From: an uncultured Collinsella sp.
GTDB taxonomy: Bacteria > Actinomycetota > Coriobacteriia > Coriobacteriales > Coriobacteriaceae
Direction: 5' to 3'
Assembly: GCA_902479075.1 (NCBI GenBank)
Contig: CABSNK010000013.1
Location: 1 to 64,000, forward strand
Length of the DNA stretch: 64,000 nucleotides
In this document: piece after piece, positions 35,225-43,931 of the stretch
How positions within the stretch are numbered: position 1 is the stretch's first letter
Layout: each line of letters starts with the position of its first letter
Notes under the pieces: generated by a model
Databases searched by the model: none
What the model was told of the DNA's origin: nothing
The model's input: only the letters and a program-made list of their open reading frames with translations
Program-made: the position numbers and the translations under genes

Positions 35225-35293
35225 ATGTTGTGGTCAACCAGCGTATTTGCGCCTATATCCAGTCTGAATTTTGGGTATAGACGTCAATGTGTG

Positions 35294-35302
35294 TGCTAAA
35301 GT
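35294..35302 (+). promoter_or_regulatory. possible extended -10 promoter of rpoD
   Basis: TGC followed by TAAAGT (35297-35302) forms an extended -10 element about 33 bp before the rpoD start; the -35 region is poor. It would give rpoD its own promoter in addition to read-through from dnaG. Confidence 0.4.
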
Positions 35303-35334
35303 AATGAGTCCTGTGGACTATGAAGGGAGAATCT

Positions 35335-36681
35335 GTGCCAAATAAGAGTGAGAGCACGGGTACTGGGCTGGAATCCTACGTTGCAAAGCTCATGGGCAAC
35401 GGCTCAAACAGGACTTCGGTAACCGAGGACGAGATTCAGGTCGCCCTGAAGGATATCGATGTTACTGATGAGCAGCTCAACGCGGTGTATTCCGCGCTGC
35501 GCAACAGCGGCATCCAGATTATCTCCGCGAGAGGAAACGACGACGCCCCCATGGACGTCGACGATGACGATAACGATAGCGATACCGACGATTTCGATGA
35601 CGACGAGCACGATTCCGGGTCGCTCGACGATCACGAGCTTAAGATGGCCCGTCAGGCCGACGCCGAGATGGGCTCTTCCAAGAGCAAGAAGAAACGCACC
35701 GTGCGCACGTCCCGTTCGCGTTCGCGCGTGCGTGGCATCGATGCCTCCACGGTGATGCTGACCGGCGACCCGGTTCGTATGTACCTTAAGGAGATCGGCA
35801 AGGTCGACCTGCTGACCGCCTCCGAAGAGGTCGATCTGGCCATGAAGATCGAGGCCGGTCTCGATGCCACCGAGAAGCTCGAGGCCGCCGAGGCGGGCGA
35901 GATTGAGCTCACCCGCGCCGAGATGCGTCGCCTGACCCGTATCGAGAACGTCGGCCTCGAGGCCAAGCAGGCGCTCATCAGCGCCAACCTGCGTCTGGTC
36001 GTCTCCATCGCCAAGCGCTATGTCGGTCGCGGCATGCTGTTCCTGGACCTGATCCAGGAGGGCAACCTCGGTCTGATCCGCGCCGTCGAGAAGTTCGACT
36101 ACCAGAAGGGCTTTAAGTTCTCCACGTACGCCACGTGGTGGATCCGTCAGGCCATTACGCGTGCCATCGCCGATCAGGCCCGTACCATCCGTATTCCCGT
36201 GCACATGGTCGAGACCATCAACAAGCTCGTCCGCGTGCAGCGCCAGCTTCTCCAGGACCTGGGTCGCGACCCGACCCCCGAGGAGATCGGTGCCGAGATG
36301 GACATGAGTGCCGACCGCGTCCGCGAGATCCAGAAGATTTCGCAGGAGCCCGTGTCGCTCGAGACCCCTATCGGCGAGGAAGAGGATTCCCAGCTGGGCG
36401 ACTTTATCGAGGACTCCCAGGCTATCGTTCCTCCCGATGCCGCCAGCTTCTCCATGCTGCAGGAGCAGCTCACCCAGGTGCTCGACTCGCTTGCCGATCG
36501 TGAGCGCAAGGTTATCGAGCTGCGCTTTGGCCTTGTCGACGGACATCCCCGTACACTCGAGGAAGTCGGCCGCGAGTTTGGCGTCACGCGCGAGCGTATC
36601 CGCCAGATCGAGTCCAAGACCCTGGCCAAGCTCCGTCACCCGAGCCGCAGCAGCAAGCTCAAAGACTACATCGAGTCTTAA
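35335..36681 (+). CDS. rpoD: primary RNA polymerase sigma factor (SigA/RpoD)
   Basis: A 448-residue housekeeping sigma. Region 1.1-like N-terminus, a strongly acidic Asp-rich stretch (about 70-105), then region 1.2/2 (DPVRMYLKEIGKVDLLT; RYVGRGMLFLDLIQEGNLGLIRAVEKFDY; FSTYATWWIRQAITRAI), region 3, and region 4 (ERKVIELRFGL, TLEEVGREFGVTRERIRQIE). Start is GTG 35335 with AAGGGAG (35323-35329) rather than ATG 35320, which overlaps that RBS. Confidence 0.95.
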   Translation: MPNKSESTGTGLESYVAKLMGNGSNRTSVTEDEIQVALKDIDVTDEQLNAVYSALRNSGIQIISARGNDDAPMDVDDDDNDSDTDDFDDDEHDSGSLDDHELKMARQADAEMGSSKSKKKRTVRTSRSRSRVRGIDASTVMLTGDPVRMYLKEIGKVDLLTASEEVDLAMKIEAGLDATEKLEAAEAGEIELTRAEMRRLTRIENVGLEAKQALISANLRLVVSIAKRYVGRGMLFLDLIQEGNLGLIRAVEKFDYQKGFKFSTYATWWIRQAITRAIADQARTIRIPVHMVETINKLVRVQRQLLQDLGRDPTPEEIGAEMDMSADRVREIQKISQEPVSLETPIGEEEDSQLGDFIEDSQAIVPPDAASFSMLQEQLTQVLDSLADRERKVIELRFGLVDGHPRTLEEVGREFGVTRERIRQIESKTLAKLRHPSRSSKLKDYIES

Positions 36682-36694
36682 CCTCGCAAGCAAG

Positions 36695-36728
36695 AAGCGC
36701 CCTCAAGCACATCCGCTTGGGGGCGCTT
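36695..36728 (+). terminator. rpoD terminator
   Basis: A 14-bp stem (36695-36708 with 36715-36728, one G-T pair) and a 6-nt loop, shortly after the rpoD stop. The T-run is short (TTT), but the stem is strong. Confidence 0.7.
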
Positions 36729-36733
36729 TCATG

Positions 36734-36761
36734 TAGTCATTGGGGACGTCCCCAATGACTA
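36734..36761. repeat. perfect 28-nt palindrome (REP-like)
   Basis: A perfect palindrome centred on GGGGACGTCCCC with arms reading TAGTCATT and AATGACTA. It lies six bases past the rpoD terminator. A related GGGGACG-containing inverted repeat occurs at 56919-57001. The form is like repetitive extragenic palindromes mobilised by REP-associated transposases; no transposase is present in the window. Confidence 0.65.
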
Positions 36762-36787
36762 GGTCGGAAAAATTCTCAAAAAAGTTC

Positions 36788-36815
36788 TTGCCCTAAGCTG
36801 ATTCGTCCGTATAAT
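36788..36815 (+). promoter_or_regulatory. tRNA-Asn promoter
   Basis: TTGCCC (36788-36793), 16-bp spacer, consensus TATAAT (36810-36815); predicted start about 36822, just before the tRNA. Confidence 0.75.
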
Positions 36816-36845
36816 AAACTTCGTTGCTTGAGAGCACGCACCTAT

Positions 36846-36920
36846 TCCTCGGTAGCTCAATGGTAGAGCACGCGGCTGTTAACCGCGCTGTTGTAGGTTC
36901 GAGTCCTACCCGGGGAGCCA
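36846..36920 (+). tRNA. tRNA-Asn (GTT)
   Basis: Cloverleaf read by hand: acceptor TCCTCGG with CCGGGGA (one G-T pair), D stem GCTC/GAGC, anticodon stem CGCGG/CCGCG with loop CTGTTAA (anticodon GTT, Asn), T stem GTAGG/CCTAC with loop TTCGAGT, discriminator G and encoded CCA. Own promoter and terminator on either side. Confidence 0.96.
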
Positions 36921-36927
36921 GGTTGTA

Positions 36928-36956
36928 AAACCCGTCGCTTATGCGGCGGGTTTTTT
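36928..36956 (+). terminator. tRNA-Asn terminator
   Basis: Stem AAACCCGTCGC / GCGGCGGGTTT (one G-T pair) with loop TTAT, continuing into a run of T. The next 158 bases up to the asp23 start hold only regulatory sequence. Confidence 0.85.
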
Positions 36957-37114
36957 CATGCCGCGATCGCCTGGCGAGAACGTTGCCATATCAACATTTC
37001 GTGTCGAGGATGTAATCCCGTGACCCACCACCTCAACATGGCGCGGTCGTTGTAGAATATTGCAATGATTGCTCCCACGAGATGGTGCCGTGAGCACCAG
37101 ATAAGGAGATTCTT

Positions 37115-37471
37115 GTGTCTGAGACCATTAACGGCAGCCTGAGCGTCTCGAACGACGTTATTGCCGATATTGCCGGTTATGCAGCGATGACGTGCTATGG
37201 CGTCGTCGGTATGGCCGAACAGCTCCAGGGCGCCGAGAGCGTGCGCCTGCTTGCCGGTCAGCGCCTCCGCAAGGGCGTGCTTGTCTCCGCCGACGAGAAC
37301 GGCCTTACGGTCGATCTTCACGTCGTGCTCGAGAACGGCGTCAACATGAAGTCCGTCTGCCACAATCTTTCGAGCTCCGTTGCCTTCACCCTGCAGGAGA
37401 TCGCCCAGATCGATCCCGCCAGCCTTAAGATCGGCATCCACATCGACGCGCTCAAGAGCCGTCTGAACTAG
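37115..37471 (+). CDS. Asp23/Gls24 family protein
   Basis: A 118-residue Asp23 (DUF322) protein of the YloU type: SNDVIADIAGYAAMTCYGVVGM and GVLVSADENGLTVDLHVVLENG are typical. Members are linked to envelope stress and fatty-acid metabolism and are usually encoded just before fakA/DAK2, as here. Start is GTG 37115 with AAGGAG at spacing eight. Cytosolic, no membrane segment. Confidence 0.88.
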   Translation: MSETINGSLSVSNDVIADIAGYAAMTCYGVVGMAEQLQGAESVRLLAGQRLRKGVLVSADENGLTVDLHVVLENGVNMKSVCHNLSSSVAFTLQEIAQIDPASLKIGIHIDALKSRLN

Positions 37472-37498
37472 CATCCGAAAACGGAGATTCAAATACCC

Positions 37499-39160
37499 AT
37501 GATTGCAAAGACCATTCGCACCTGTTTTCCGATCGCTGCGGCTGCCGTTTCCGACAAGGCCGAGGAGATCAACAAGCTCAACGTCTTCCCCGTACCCGAC
37601 GGCGACACCGGCACCAACATGTCGCTCACGCTCGCCTCGGTGACCAAGGAGCTTTCCGCCCTTCCCGCCGATGCCGACATGGAGGCCATCGCCGGCGCCA
37701 TTACGCACGGCTCCCTGATGGGTGCCCGCGGCAACTCCGGCGTCATCACCTCGCAGATTCTGCGCGGCGTGGCCGAGGGTCTCGTCTCCGCCGATGAGCC
37801 CATCACGTGCGCCAACATCGCCTTCGCTTTCCGCCGCGCCGTCAAGGTCGCCTTCCAGGCCGTCCGCAAGCCCATCGAGGGCACGATTCTCACGGTTCTG
37901 CGCGATGTCTCGACCAAGGCCGACGAGTGCGAAAAGAAGAAGTTCTCGGCCGAGGACGCGCTCGACGCCATCGTCGTCGAGGCCTACCAGTCCGTCGCCC
38001 GCACGCCCGACTTGCTGCCCGTTCTGAAGGAGAACGGCGTGGTCGACTCCGGCGCCTTTGGCTTTGCCATCTTCCTGGAGAACTTTGTCGCCGCCGCGCT
38101 TGGCCGCAGCACCGTTGTCGAGGATTTCTCCGTCACGTTTGATTCCGCTGGCTCTGCCCGCGACGCGGCCCTCGGTCGCGTTGAGATTGAGGCCAACGAC
38201 GATTGGGAGGGCTCGGAGTTCCGCTACTGCAACGAGTTCCTGTTTAAGGCCGACGCTCCCTTTGACGAGGACGAGTGCCTTAAGTTCCTGGGCTCCATGG
38301 GCGACTGCGAGCTGCTCGTGGGTGCCTACCCCGACTACAAGATCCACGTGCATTCCAACACCCCCAACCTGGTGCTCGAGCACATGCTGCAGCTTGGTCA
38401 GATCTACGAGGTCTTTATCCACAACATGGAGATGGAGGCCCACGACCGTACCGCCAAGATCCATGAGGACCAGGAGAAGGCCGCCGAGCCCGCCAAGGCG
38501 CTGGGCTTTGTCGCCGTTGCCGCCGGTTCCGGTGAGGCCGACATCCTTAAGTCCCTCGGTGTCGACGTGATCGTCTCGGGTGGCCAGACCATGAACCCCT
38601 CGACCGCCGACCTGCTGGGCGCGGTGGACCAGGTCAACGCGACCTCGGTCATCATCCTGCCCAATAACGGCAACATTCGCATGGCTGCCGAGGCCGCAGC
38701 CTCTGCCTGCACCGACAAGAAGGTCGCCGTCGTTCCCACCAAGACCGTCCCGCAGGCCTTCTCCGCGCTGTTTGCGGTCCTGCCCGATTCCGAGCTCGAG
38801 GACGCCGTCGCCGCCATGGTCGACGCCATCAGCGAGGTCCGCGATGGCGAGGTCACCCGTGCCGTGCGCGATTCCAGCGCCTCTGATGGCTCTCCGATTC
38901 ACTCCGGTGATGTCATGGGTATCATTGCCGGTTCCATCGACGTGGTCGGCTCCGACGTGAAGCAGGTCACGCTCGACTGCATCAACCGCATGCAGGAGGA
39001 AGAGGAGGGCGACGCGCTGACGATTCTGGCCGGCGAGGAGCTGTCCGATGAGGCCTTCCAGGAGATCGTCGACGCCATCGAGGAGGCTCAGCCCGACTTG
39101 GAGATCGATGCCCATCGTGGCGAGCAGCCGCTCTATCCTGTGATCTTCTCGATCGAGTAG
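37499..39160 (+). CDS. fakA: DAK2-domain fatty acid kinase FakA/YloV
   Basis: A 553-residue protein: N-terminal DhaL/DAK2 kinase domain (KLNVFPVPDGDTGTNMSLTL with the Asp cluster for Mg-ATP; GSLMGARGNSGVITSQIL), a middle domain, and a C-terminal DegV-like part (VSGGQTMNPSTADLL, VIILPNNGNI). FakA phosphorylates fatty acids bound to a FakB carrier so they can enter phospholipid synthesis. No fakB lies in the window. It follows asp23 and precedes recG in the standard order. Confidence 0.92.
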   Translation: MIAKTIRTCFPIAAAAVSDKAEEINKLNVFPVPDGDTGTNMSLTLASVTKELSALPADADMEAIAGAITHGSLMGARGNSGVITSQILRGVAEGLVSADEPITCANIAFAFRRAVKVAFQAVRKPIEGTILTVLRDVSTKADECEKKKFSAEDALDAIVVEAYQSVARTPDLLPVLKENGVVDSGAFGFAIFLENFVAAALGRSTVVEDFSVTFDSAGSARDAALGRVEIEANDDWEGSEFRYCNEFLFKADAPFDEDECLKFLGSMGDCELLVGAYPDYKIHVHSNTPNLVLEHMLQLGQIYEVFIHNMEMEAHDRTAKIHEDQEKAAEPAKALGFVAVAAGSGEADILKSLGVDVIVSGGQTMNPSTADLLGAVDQVNATSVIILPNNGNIRMAAEAAASACTDKKVAVVPTKTVPQAFSALFAVLPDSELEDAVAAMVDAISEVRDGEVTRAVRDSSASDGSPIHSGDVMGIIAGSIDVVGSDVKQVTLDCINRMQEEEEGDALTILAGEELSDEAFQEIVDAIEEAQPDLEIDAHRGEQPLYPVIFSIE

Positions 39161-39170
39161 GCATCTGCCC

Positions 39171-41348
39171 ATGTCCGAGCTGTGCTCCGTGCCGCGCGTC
39201 TCGGAGCGCTTTGCCCAGAGCAATGCGCTCGACGAGGATATCGCGCGACTCAAATATGTTTCGGGTAAACGTGAGGAGGCCCTTCGCCGTCTGGGAATTC
39301 GGACGGTGGGGGACCTCCTTCTCCATATCCCTCATCGATACCTGGACTTTACGCGCTCCTGGTCTATCGAGATGGCGCCCATCGGTACCGTTTGCACGAT
39401 AGTCGCCACGGTCGATCGCATTGTTCAAAAACAGCCCCGCCCGCGTATGCAGGTGACCGAGGTCTCACTGGTGGACGAGACGGGCGTGCTGCAGGTCGCC
39501 TTTTTCCGTCAGCCCTGGATTGCCCAGCAGTTTAAGCAGGGAGACCGCCTGGCCGTGATGGGTAAGGTCGAGTTTGCCTACGGCTTTAAGCAGATGGCCT
39601 CTCCGCATTTCGAAAAGCTCGAGGGCGGGCGTGCCGCGGGCACTATCCTGCCGGTCCATTATGTGAGCGATGGCGTGAGCCAAGCGTGGATGCGCCGCAT
39701 CGTTAGCGGCGCGCTCGAGGTCGTCGGCAATCCCTTCGATCCGATTCCCGCACGTTTGCGCGTCAAGCGCCGCCTGATGAGCAATGCCCGTGCGTTGCGC
39801 TCGATCCACTTTCCCTCGAGCATGGCCGAGCGCGACATCGCGCGGCGGCGTCTTGCCTACGAGGAGTGTCTTTGCTTGCAGCTCGCGCTGCGCCTGCGCA
39901 ACGACGGCGGCTTGGTCGAAGTCGCTCCCTACGCCCATGTCGCGGGCGAGCACCTGGCGGCGCTTAGGCAGGCCCTGCCGTTTTCGCTGAGCGACGAGCA
40001 GGAAGCCGCGTTCCAAGACATCCTGCACGACATGTGCGATGGCGGGCGCGTGATGAACCGCCTGCTACTGGGCGACGTCGGTACCGGCAAGACGGCCGTC
40101 GCAGCCTGCGCGCTGGCAGTCGCGGCCGATTCGGGTACTCAGTCCTGCGTTATGGCGCCTACGGGCGTGCTGGCGCGCCAATATGCCGATAAGACCGGCC
40201 CCTTGCTCTCCCGGGCTGGCTTGTCTTGGGCGCTCCTGACGGGTGCCACGCCGGCGGCCGAGCGCGAGCAGATCCATGCGCAGCTGGAATCGGGCGAGCT
40301 CGACGTCCTCTTTGGAACCCACGCGGTCCTTTCGGACAACGTGGCGTTTAAGCATCTGTCGCTTGTCGTCATCGACGAGCAGCACCGCTTTGGTGTGGGC
40401 CAGCGCAATGCCCTGCGTGCCAAGGGCCCGGGTGCCGACCTTCTCGTTATGACGGCCACGCCGATCCCGCGCACGTTGGCGCTCTCGGTCTACGGCGACC
40501 TGGACACGAGCATCATCCGCCATCGGCCTGTTCCGGGGGCGGGCGTTACGACGCGCGTGCTTACCGAGTCGAGCCGCGACCTTGCCTACGGCGCAATTCG
40601 CGAGGCTCACGAAAAGGGCCAGCAGGCTTACGTGATCTGCCCGCTTGTGGAGCCGAGTGACTCGACCGATGAGCTGGAAGACGTACCCGGTATCGCCCGC
40701 GACGACGAGGGCCGCGTGACCGTGCCTGTACCGCTGCACGATACGGCAACCGAGCTCGACCGCCTGCGCCTGGCGTTGCCGGGACTTGCAATCGAGCGCC
40801 TTCACGGCCGCATGCCGGCGGGGGAGAAGGACCGCGTGATCGATGCCTTCAAGCGTGGCGAGATCGATGTGCTCGTATCGACCACGGTGGTCGAGGTGGG
40901 CGTCGACGTGCCCAACGCCACCGTCATGGTCATTGAGAACGGTGAGCGCTTTGGCTTGGCGGCCCTGCACCAGCTGCGCGGTCGCGTGGGCCGCGGCAGC
41001 GTGTCGGGCACCTGCCTGGTCATGACGCACTCCAAGGGCAACGGCGGCGCGTCGGCGGCACAAGATCGCCTACAGTCGCTCGAAAAGACTTCGGACGGCT
41101 TTACGCTCGCCCAGATGGACCTGCGTCTGCGCCACGAGGGCGAAATCCTGGGCTACCGTCAGCATGGCGGCGTGACCCTGCGCTTTGTGGACCTGGACGC
41201 CGATGAGGATCTTATCGAATGGGCCCATTTGGACGCGGTCGAGCTCTTGCGGTATGCTTGCAACCTTGACTCCGTGGCGACGCGCCCCTTGCGCGATGCG
41301 GTCGCCACGCGCTATCGACATATCTTTAAGGAGGTCAGCGGAGGATGA
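39171..41348 (+). CDS. recG: ATP-dependent DNA helicase RecG
   Basis: A 725-residue branched-DNA helicase for replication fork reversal and repair. Wedge (OB) domain in about 60-170, then motif I LLLGDVGTGKTAVAA, motif II DEQH (VVIDEQHRFGVGQR), motif III TATPIPRTLA and motif VI QLRGRVGRG. Overlaps rsmD by four bases, so the two are coupled. Confidence 0.95.
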   Translation: MSELCSVPRVSERFAQSNALDEDIARLKYVSGKREEALRRLGIRTVGDLLLHIPHRYLDFTRSWSIEMAPIGTVCTIVATVDRIVQKQPRPRMQVTEVSLVDETGVLQVAFFRQPWIAQQFKQGDRLAVMGKVEFAYGFKQMASPHFEKLEGGRAAGTILPVHYVSDGVSQAWMRRIVSGALEVVGNPFDPIPARLRVKRRLMSNARALRSIHFPSSMAERDIARRRLAYEECLCLQLALRLRNDGGLVEVAPYAHVAGEHLAALRQALPFSLSDEQEAAFQDILHDMCDGGRVMNRLLLGDVGTGKTAVAACALAVAADSGTQSCVMAPTGVLARQYADKTGPLLSRAGLSWALLTGATPAAEREQIHAQLESGELDVLFGTHAVLSDNVAFKHLSLVVIDEQHRFGVGQRNALRAKGPGADLLVMTATPIPRTLALSVYGDLDTSIIRHRPVPGAGVTTRVLTESSRDLAYGAIREAHEKGQQAYVICPLVEPSDSTDELEDVPGIARDDEGRVTVPVPLHDTATELDRLRLALPGLAIERLHGRMPAGEKDRVIDAFKRGEIDVLVSTTVVEVGVDVPNATVMVIENGERFGLAALHQLRGRVGRGSVSGTCLVMTHSKGNGGASAAQDRLQSLEKTSDGFTLAQMDLRLRHEGEILGYRQHGGVTLRFVDLDADEDLIEWAHLDAVELLRYACNLDSVATRPLRDAVATRYRHIFKEVSGG

Positions 41349-41989
41349 GAATCATCGGTGGTGAATGGCGCGGCCGCAAGATCGAAGAGCCGCGCGGGCG
41401 CGATGTCACCCGTCCCACGACCGATCGCGTGCGCGAGGCATGCGCTTCCATGGTCATGTCGGCGTTCGATTTCGATTTGGATGAGGTCCGCGTACTGGAC
41501 GCCTTTGGCGGCTCCGGCGCCCTGGGAATCGAGATGCTCTCGCGTGGCGCCCGCTCGCTCACCACGTTCGAGATCGATCGCAATGCCGCCCGTCTGATCA
41601 CCAAGAATATCGAGTCACTGTGCCGCGACCGCTCGCGTTGGCGTGTCGTTACCGGTGATGTGCTGGCGAGTGCCTCGCGCGGCTGTGTGCCCGGCGGCCC
41701 CTTCGATCTGGTCCTGCTCGATCCGCCCTATGCGTATGGCGCCGAGCCGGTCGAAGAGCTGCTGCAGAATCTTTCCCAGCAGGGACTGTTGACGCCCAGG
41801 GCCTTTGCCCTGTTTGAGCATGCCGCAGCCGATGCGGGCGCTCATCCAGCTGGTTTTGAGACCGTGCGAGAGAAGCGCTACGGCATTACCTCGGTTGACT
41901 TGCTGCACTGGGTGACCGAGGACGAGAGCGACCATGCTGACGAGAACGAAAATGACGAGGATGCGTCTTCGGAGGACACCCATGAATGA
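41345..41989 (+). CDS. rsmD: 16S rRNA (guanine-966-N2) methyltransferase RsmD
   Basis: A 214-residue SAM-dependent methyltransferase. Starts MRIIGGEWRGRKI with RPTTDRVREA; the SAM loop is VLDAFGGSGALGIE and the catalytic motif IV is LLDPPYAY. The last ~25 residues are an acidic Asp/Glu tail beyond the usual family end. Overlaps coaD. Confidence 0.93.
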   Translation: MRIIGGEWRGRKIEEPRGRDVTRPTTDRVREACASMVMSAFDFDLDEVRVLDAFGGSGALGIEMLSRGARSLTTFEIDRNAARLITKNIESLCRDRSRWRVVTGDVLASASRGCVPGGPFDLVLLDPPYAYGAEPVEELLQNLSQQGLLTPRAFALFEHAAADAGAHPAGFETVREKRYGITSVDLLHWVTEDESDHADENENDEDASSEDTHE

Positions 41990-42479
41990 CACCATCAACC
42001 GCGTGATCGTCCCAGGCACGTTCGATCCCATCACCTTTGGCCACATAGACGTGATCCGCCGTGCCCGCCGCATCTTTCCCAGCGTGATTGTTGCCGTGGC
42101 CGAATCGCAGGGTAAAAACGGCGTGGGTACCACCTTTATGCTCGACGAGCGCGTGGCGCTGGCCCGCGAGGCCCTCGGCGATTTGGACGGCGTTGAGGTG
42201 CTGCCCTTCACCGGTCTGCTGGTCGACTTTGCACGTGAGCAGAGGGCAGGTGCCGTCGTTAAGGGCCTGCGCGCCATGACTGACTTTGAGTATGAGCTGC
42301 AGCAGGCCGACCTCAACTACCGCCTGGATAGCGAGCTGGAGTCCATCTTTGTCATGAGTGCTCCGCAGTACGGCTACATCTCGAGCTCGGTGGTGCGCCA
42401 GATCGCGTCGCTTGGCAGCGACGTGTCGACGTTTGTGCCGCCCAACGTGGTCGAAGCGCTCAAACATCGCTTTTCGTGA
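41982..42479 (+). CDS. coaD: phosphopantetheine adenylyltransferase
   Basis: A 165-residue enzyme of coenzyme A synthesis that adenylates 4'-phosphopantetheine. The nucleotidyltransferase motif is PGTFDPITFGHIDVI and the C-terminal ISSSVVRQIA is conserved. Start ATG 41982 with GGAGGA upstream; a longer in-frame extension from 41934 lies within rsmD and is rejected. Confidence 0.95.
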   Translation: MNDTINRVIVPGTFDPITFGHIDVIRRARRIFPSVIVAVAESQGKNGVGTTFMLDERVALAREALGDLDGVEVLPFTGLLVDFAREQRAGAVVKGLRAMTDFEYELQQADLNYRLDSELESIFVMSAPQYGYISSSVVRQIASLGSDVSTFVPPNVVEALKHRFS

Positions 42480-42503
42480 CGTTTTTTATAGCCTGGTGGC
42501 ATG

Positions 42504-42512
42504 TGGTAAACT
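42504..42512 (+). promoter_or_regulatory. extended -10 promoter before the coiled-coil gene
   Basis: TGG-TAAACT (42504-42512) is an extended -10 element, with a T-rich TTTTAT near the -35 position. It would start a transcript about 30 bases before the next gene. Confidence 0.5.
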
Positions 42513-42547
42513 AACACGATGATATGTTACCTATGAAAGGAGACCGG

Positions 42548-43045
42548 ATGCCGGGCGAGAATTTTCCTGGCGACAGGATCGTGAGTCTTGTCGACGAGCT
42601 CGAGGGGCTCATCGAAGAGGCTAAGACGCCGTTCGGCAAGAACGCCCAGATGAAGGTTATCGATGCCGACGTCTTCTTTAACATCCTCGATGAGATCCGC
42701 ATGAGCTATCCCGAGGAGTGGCAGAAGTCCCGCCGTATCCTCAAAGAGCGCGAGGAGCTTATGGCCTCCGCCGCCGCTCAGGCCGATTCCATCATTGCCG
42801 ATGCTCAGCAGCAGGCGCTCACCATTGCCGGTGAGCAGGAGATCGTCCGCTTAGCCCAGCAGCAGGCCGATGACATCCGCGACCGTGCCCAGCAGTACGA
42901 GCGCGAGTCGCGTTATGCCGCCGAGGATTACGCCGAGCAGGTCTTTACGCACCTCGAGGAGAACCTTAAGAGTCTGACCGGCACCGTCACTCGTTGCCGT
43001 CAGCAGCTCAACGAGGGCGCCGCCCAGCAGAACGGTCAGTGGTAA
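42548..43045 (+). CDS. coiled-coil protein, DivIVA/ATP-synthase-B-like
   Basis: A 165-residue hydrophilic protein. The N-terminal ~60 residues include IVSLVDELEGLIEEAKTPFG and DADVFFNILDEIRMSYPEEW, followed by a long Ala/Gln/Glu coiled coil (about 65-150). Proteins of this shape are annotated as DivIVA-like or ATP-synthase-B-like in Actinobacteria and sit before yceD-rpmF; their function is not established, possibly cell-envelope growth. Start ATG 42548 with AAAGGAG at spacing five. The stop overlaps the next start (TAATG). Confidence 0.75.
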   Translation: MPGENFPGDRIVSLVDELEGLIEEAKTPFGKNAQMKVIDADVFFNILDEIRMSYPEEWQKSRRILKEREELMASAAAQADSIIADAQQQALTIAGEQEIVRLAQQQADDIRDRAQQYERESRYAAEDYAEQVFTHLEENLKSLTGTVTRCRQQLNEGAAQQNGQW

Positions 43046-43599
43046 TGGCTGAGTTCCCGAGCGTAACCGTCGATCTTTCCGAGCAGCTCGAGTTTCCCGG
43101 AGACTCTTATCTGCTGACCGGCAAGGTCGATGTCGCCACCTACACGGTGGGCGAGAAGGAGTACCAGCTGCAGGACGGCATTTCCTACGACGTGGTCTTT
43201 ACCAACGCCGGTACCGGTGTTCTGCTTTCGGGCATGGTCCGCGCTCACGCCACCGGCGAGTGCGATCGCTGCCTGGAGCCCGCATCGTTTGATATCGCAG
43301 GCGAGATCGAGGAGTTCTACCTCTTTAACGAGCCCGAGGACCCCGAGGCCTACGAAGACGGCTACGAGTTGCTGGGCGAGGATCGCATTGTCGATCTGGG
43401 CGAGCCCATCAACGACGCGGTCGTCATGGACACGCCGTTTGTGGTGCTCTGCAAGCCCGATTGCCGTGGTCTGTGCCCCACATGCGGTTGCAATCTCAAC
43501 GTCGAGCAATGCGATTGCGCCGCCCAGGCAGAGGCGGAATGGGCCGCTGCCACGGAAAATCCATTTGCAGCATTGAAGAATCTCAAGCTTGACGAGTAA
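43045..43599 (+). CDS. YceD/DUF177 family protein
   Basis: A 184-residue protein with GECDRCLEPASFDI in the middle and a C-terminal Cys cluster (CKPDCRGLCPTCG, EQCDC) that may hold zinc. DUF177 proteins are encoded next to rpmF in most bacteria and influence 23S rRNA levels or L32 use; the exact role is open. Start ATG 43045 overlaps the preceding stop by one base. Confidence 0.88.
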   Translation: MAEFPSVTVDLSEQLEFPGDSYLLTGKVDVATYTVGEKEYQLQDGISYDVVFTNAGTGVLLSGMVRAHATGECDRCLEPASFDIAGEIEEFYLFNEPEDPEAYEDGYELLGEDRIVDLGEPINDAVVMDTPFVVLCKPDCRGLCPTCGCNLNVEQCDCAAQAEAEWAAATENPFAALKNLKLDE

Positions 43600-43604
43600 A
43601 ACTG

Positions 43605-43613
43605 TGGTAGTAT
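43605..43613 (+). promoter_or_regulatory. extended -10 promoter of rpmF
   Basis: TGG-TAGTAT (43605-43613) lies just after the yceD stop, about 50 bp before the rpmF start. A TTGACG at 43589 is too close for a standard -35. Confidence 0.45.
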
Positions 43614-43663
43614 CGCTACTTGCGCGTAATCGCCACACTGGATAGTTCATAAGGAAGGTCACT

Positions 43664-43843
43664 ATGCCCGTACCTAAACAAAAGCAGGGTCGTATTCGCA
43701 CCCATACCCGTCGTTCCGCCAACATGAAGATCTCGGCTGCGGCTCAGTCCACGTGCCCCCGTTGCGGCGCTGTTAAGCTCCCGCACCACGTGTGCCCCAG
43801 CTGCGGTTTCTACAAGGACCGCGAGGTTATCGTTACCGAGTAA
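43664..43843 (+). CDS. rpmF: 50S ribosomal protein L32
   Basis: A 59-residue ribosomal protein: MPVPKQKQGRIRTHTRRS start and two CxxC pairs (CPRCG, CPSCG) forming a zinc finger. Start ATG 43664 with AAGGAAGG upstream. Position between yceD and plsX is the conserved arrangement. Confidence 0.97.
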   Translation: MPVPKQKQGRIRTHTRRSANMKISAAAQSTCPRCGAVKLPHHVCPSCGFYKDREVIVTE

Positions 43844-43883
43844 CTGTATACTCTGGATACGATGCCGTTCCAACTGGAACCAC

Positions 43884-43914
43884 AATGGCCGGCTCGATGA
43901 GTCGGCCATTTTTG
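43884..43914 (+). terminator. terminator/attenuator between rpmF and plsX
   Basis: Stem AATGGCCG / CGGCCATT with an 11-nt loop and TTTTT tail, ending just before the plsX RBS. It should make ribosomal L32 expression exceed that of the lipid genes. Confidence 0.75.
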
Positions 43915-43931
43915 TATAAGGAGCATATGAA

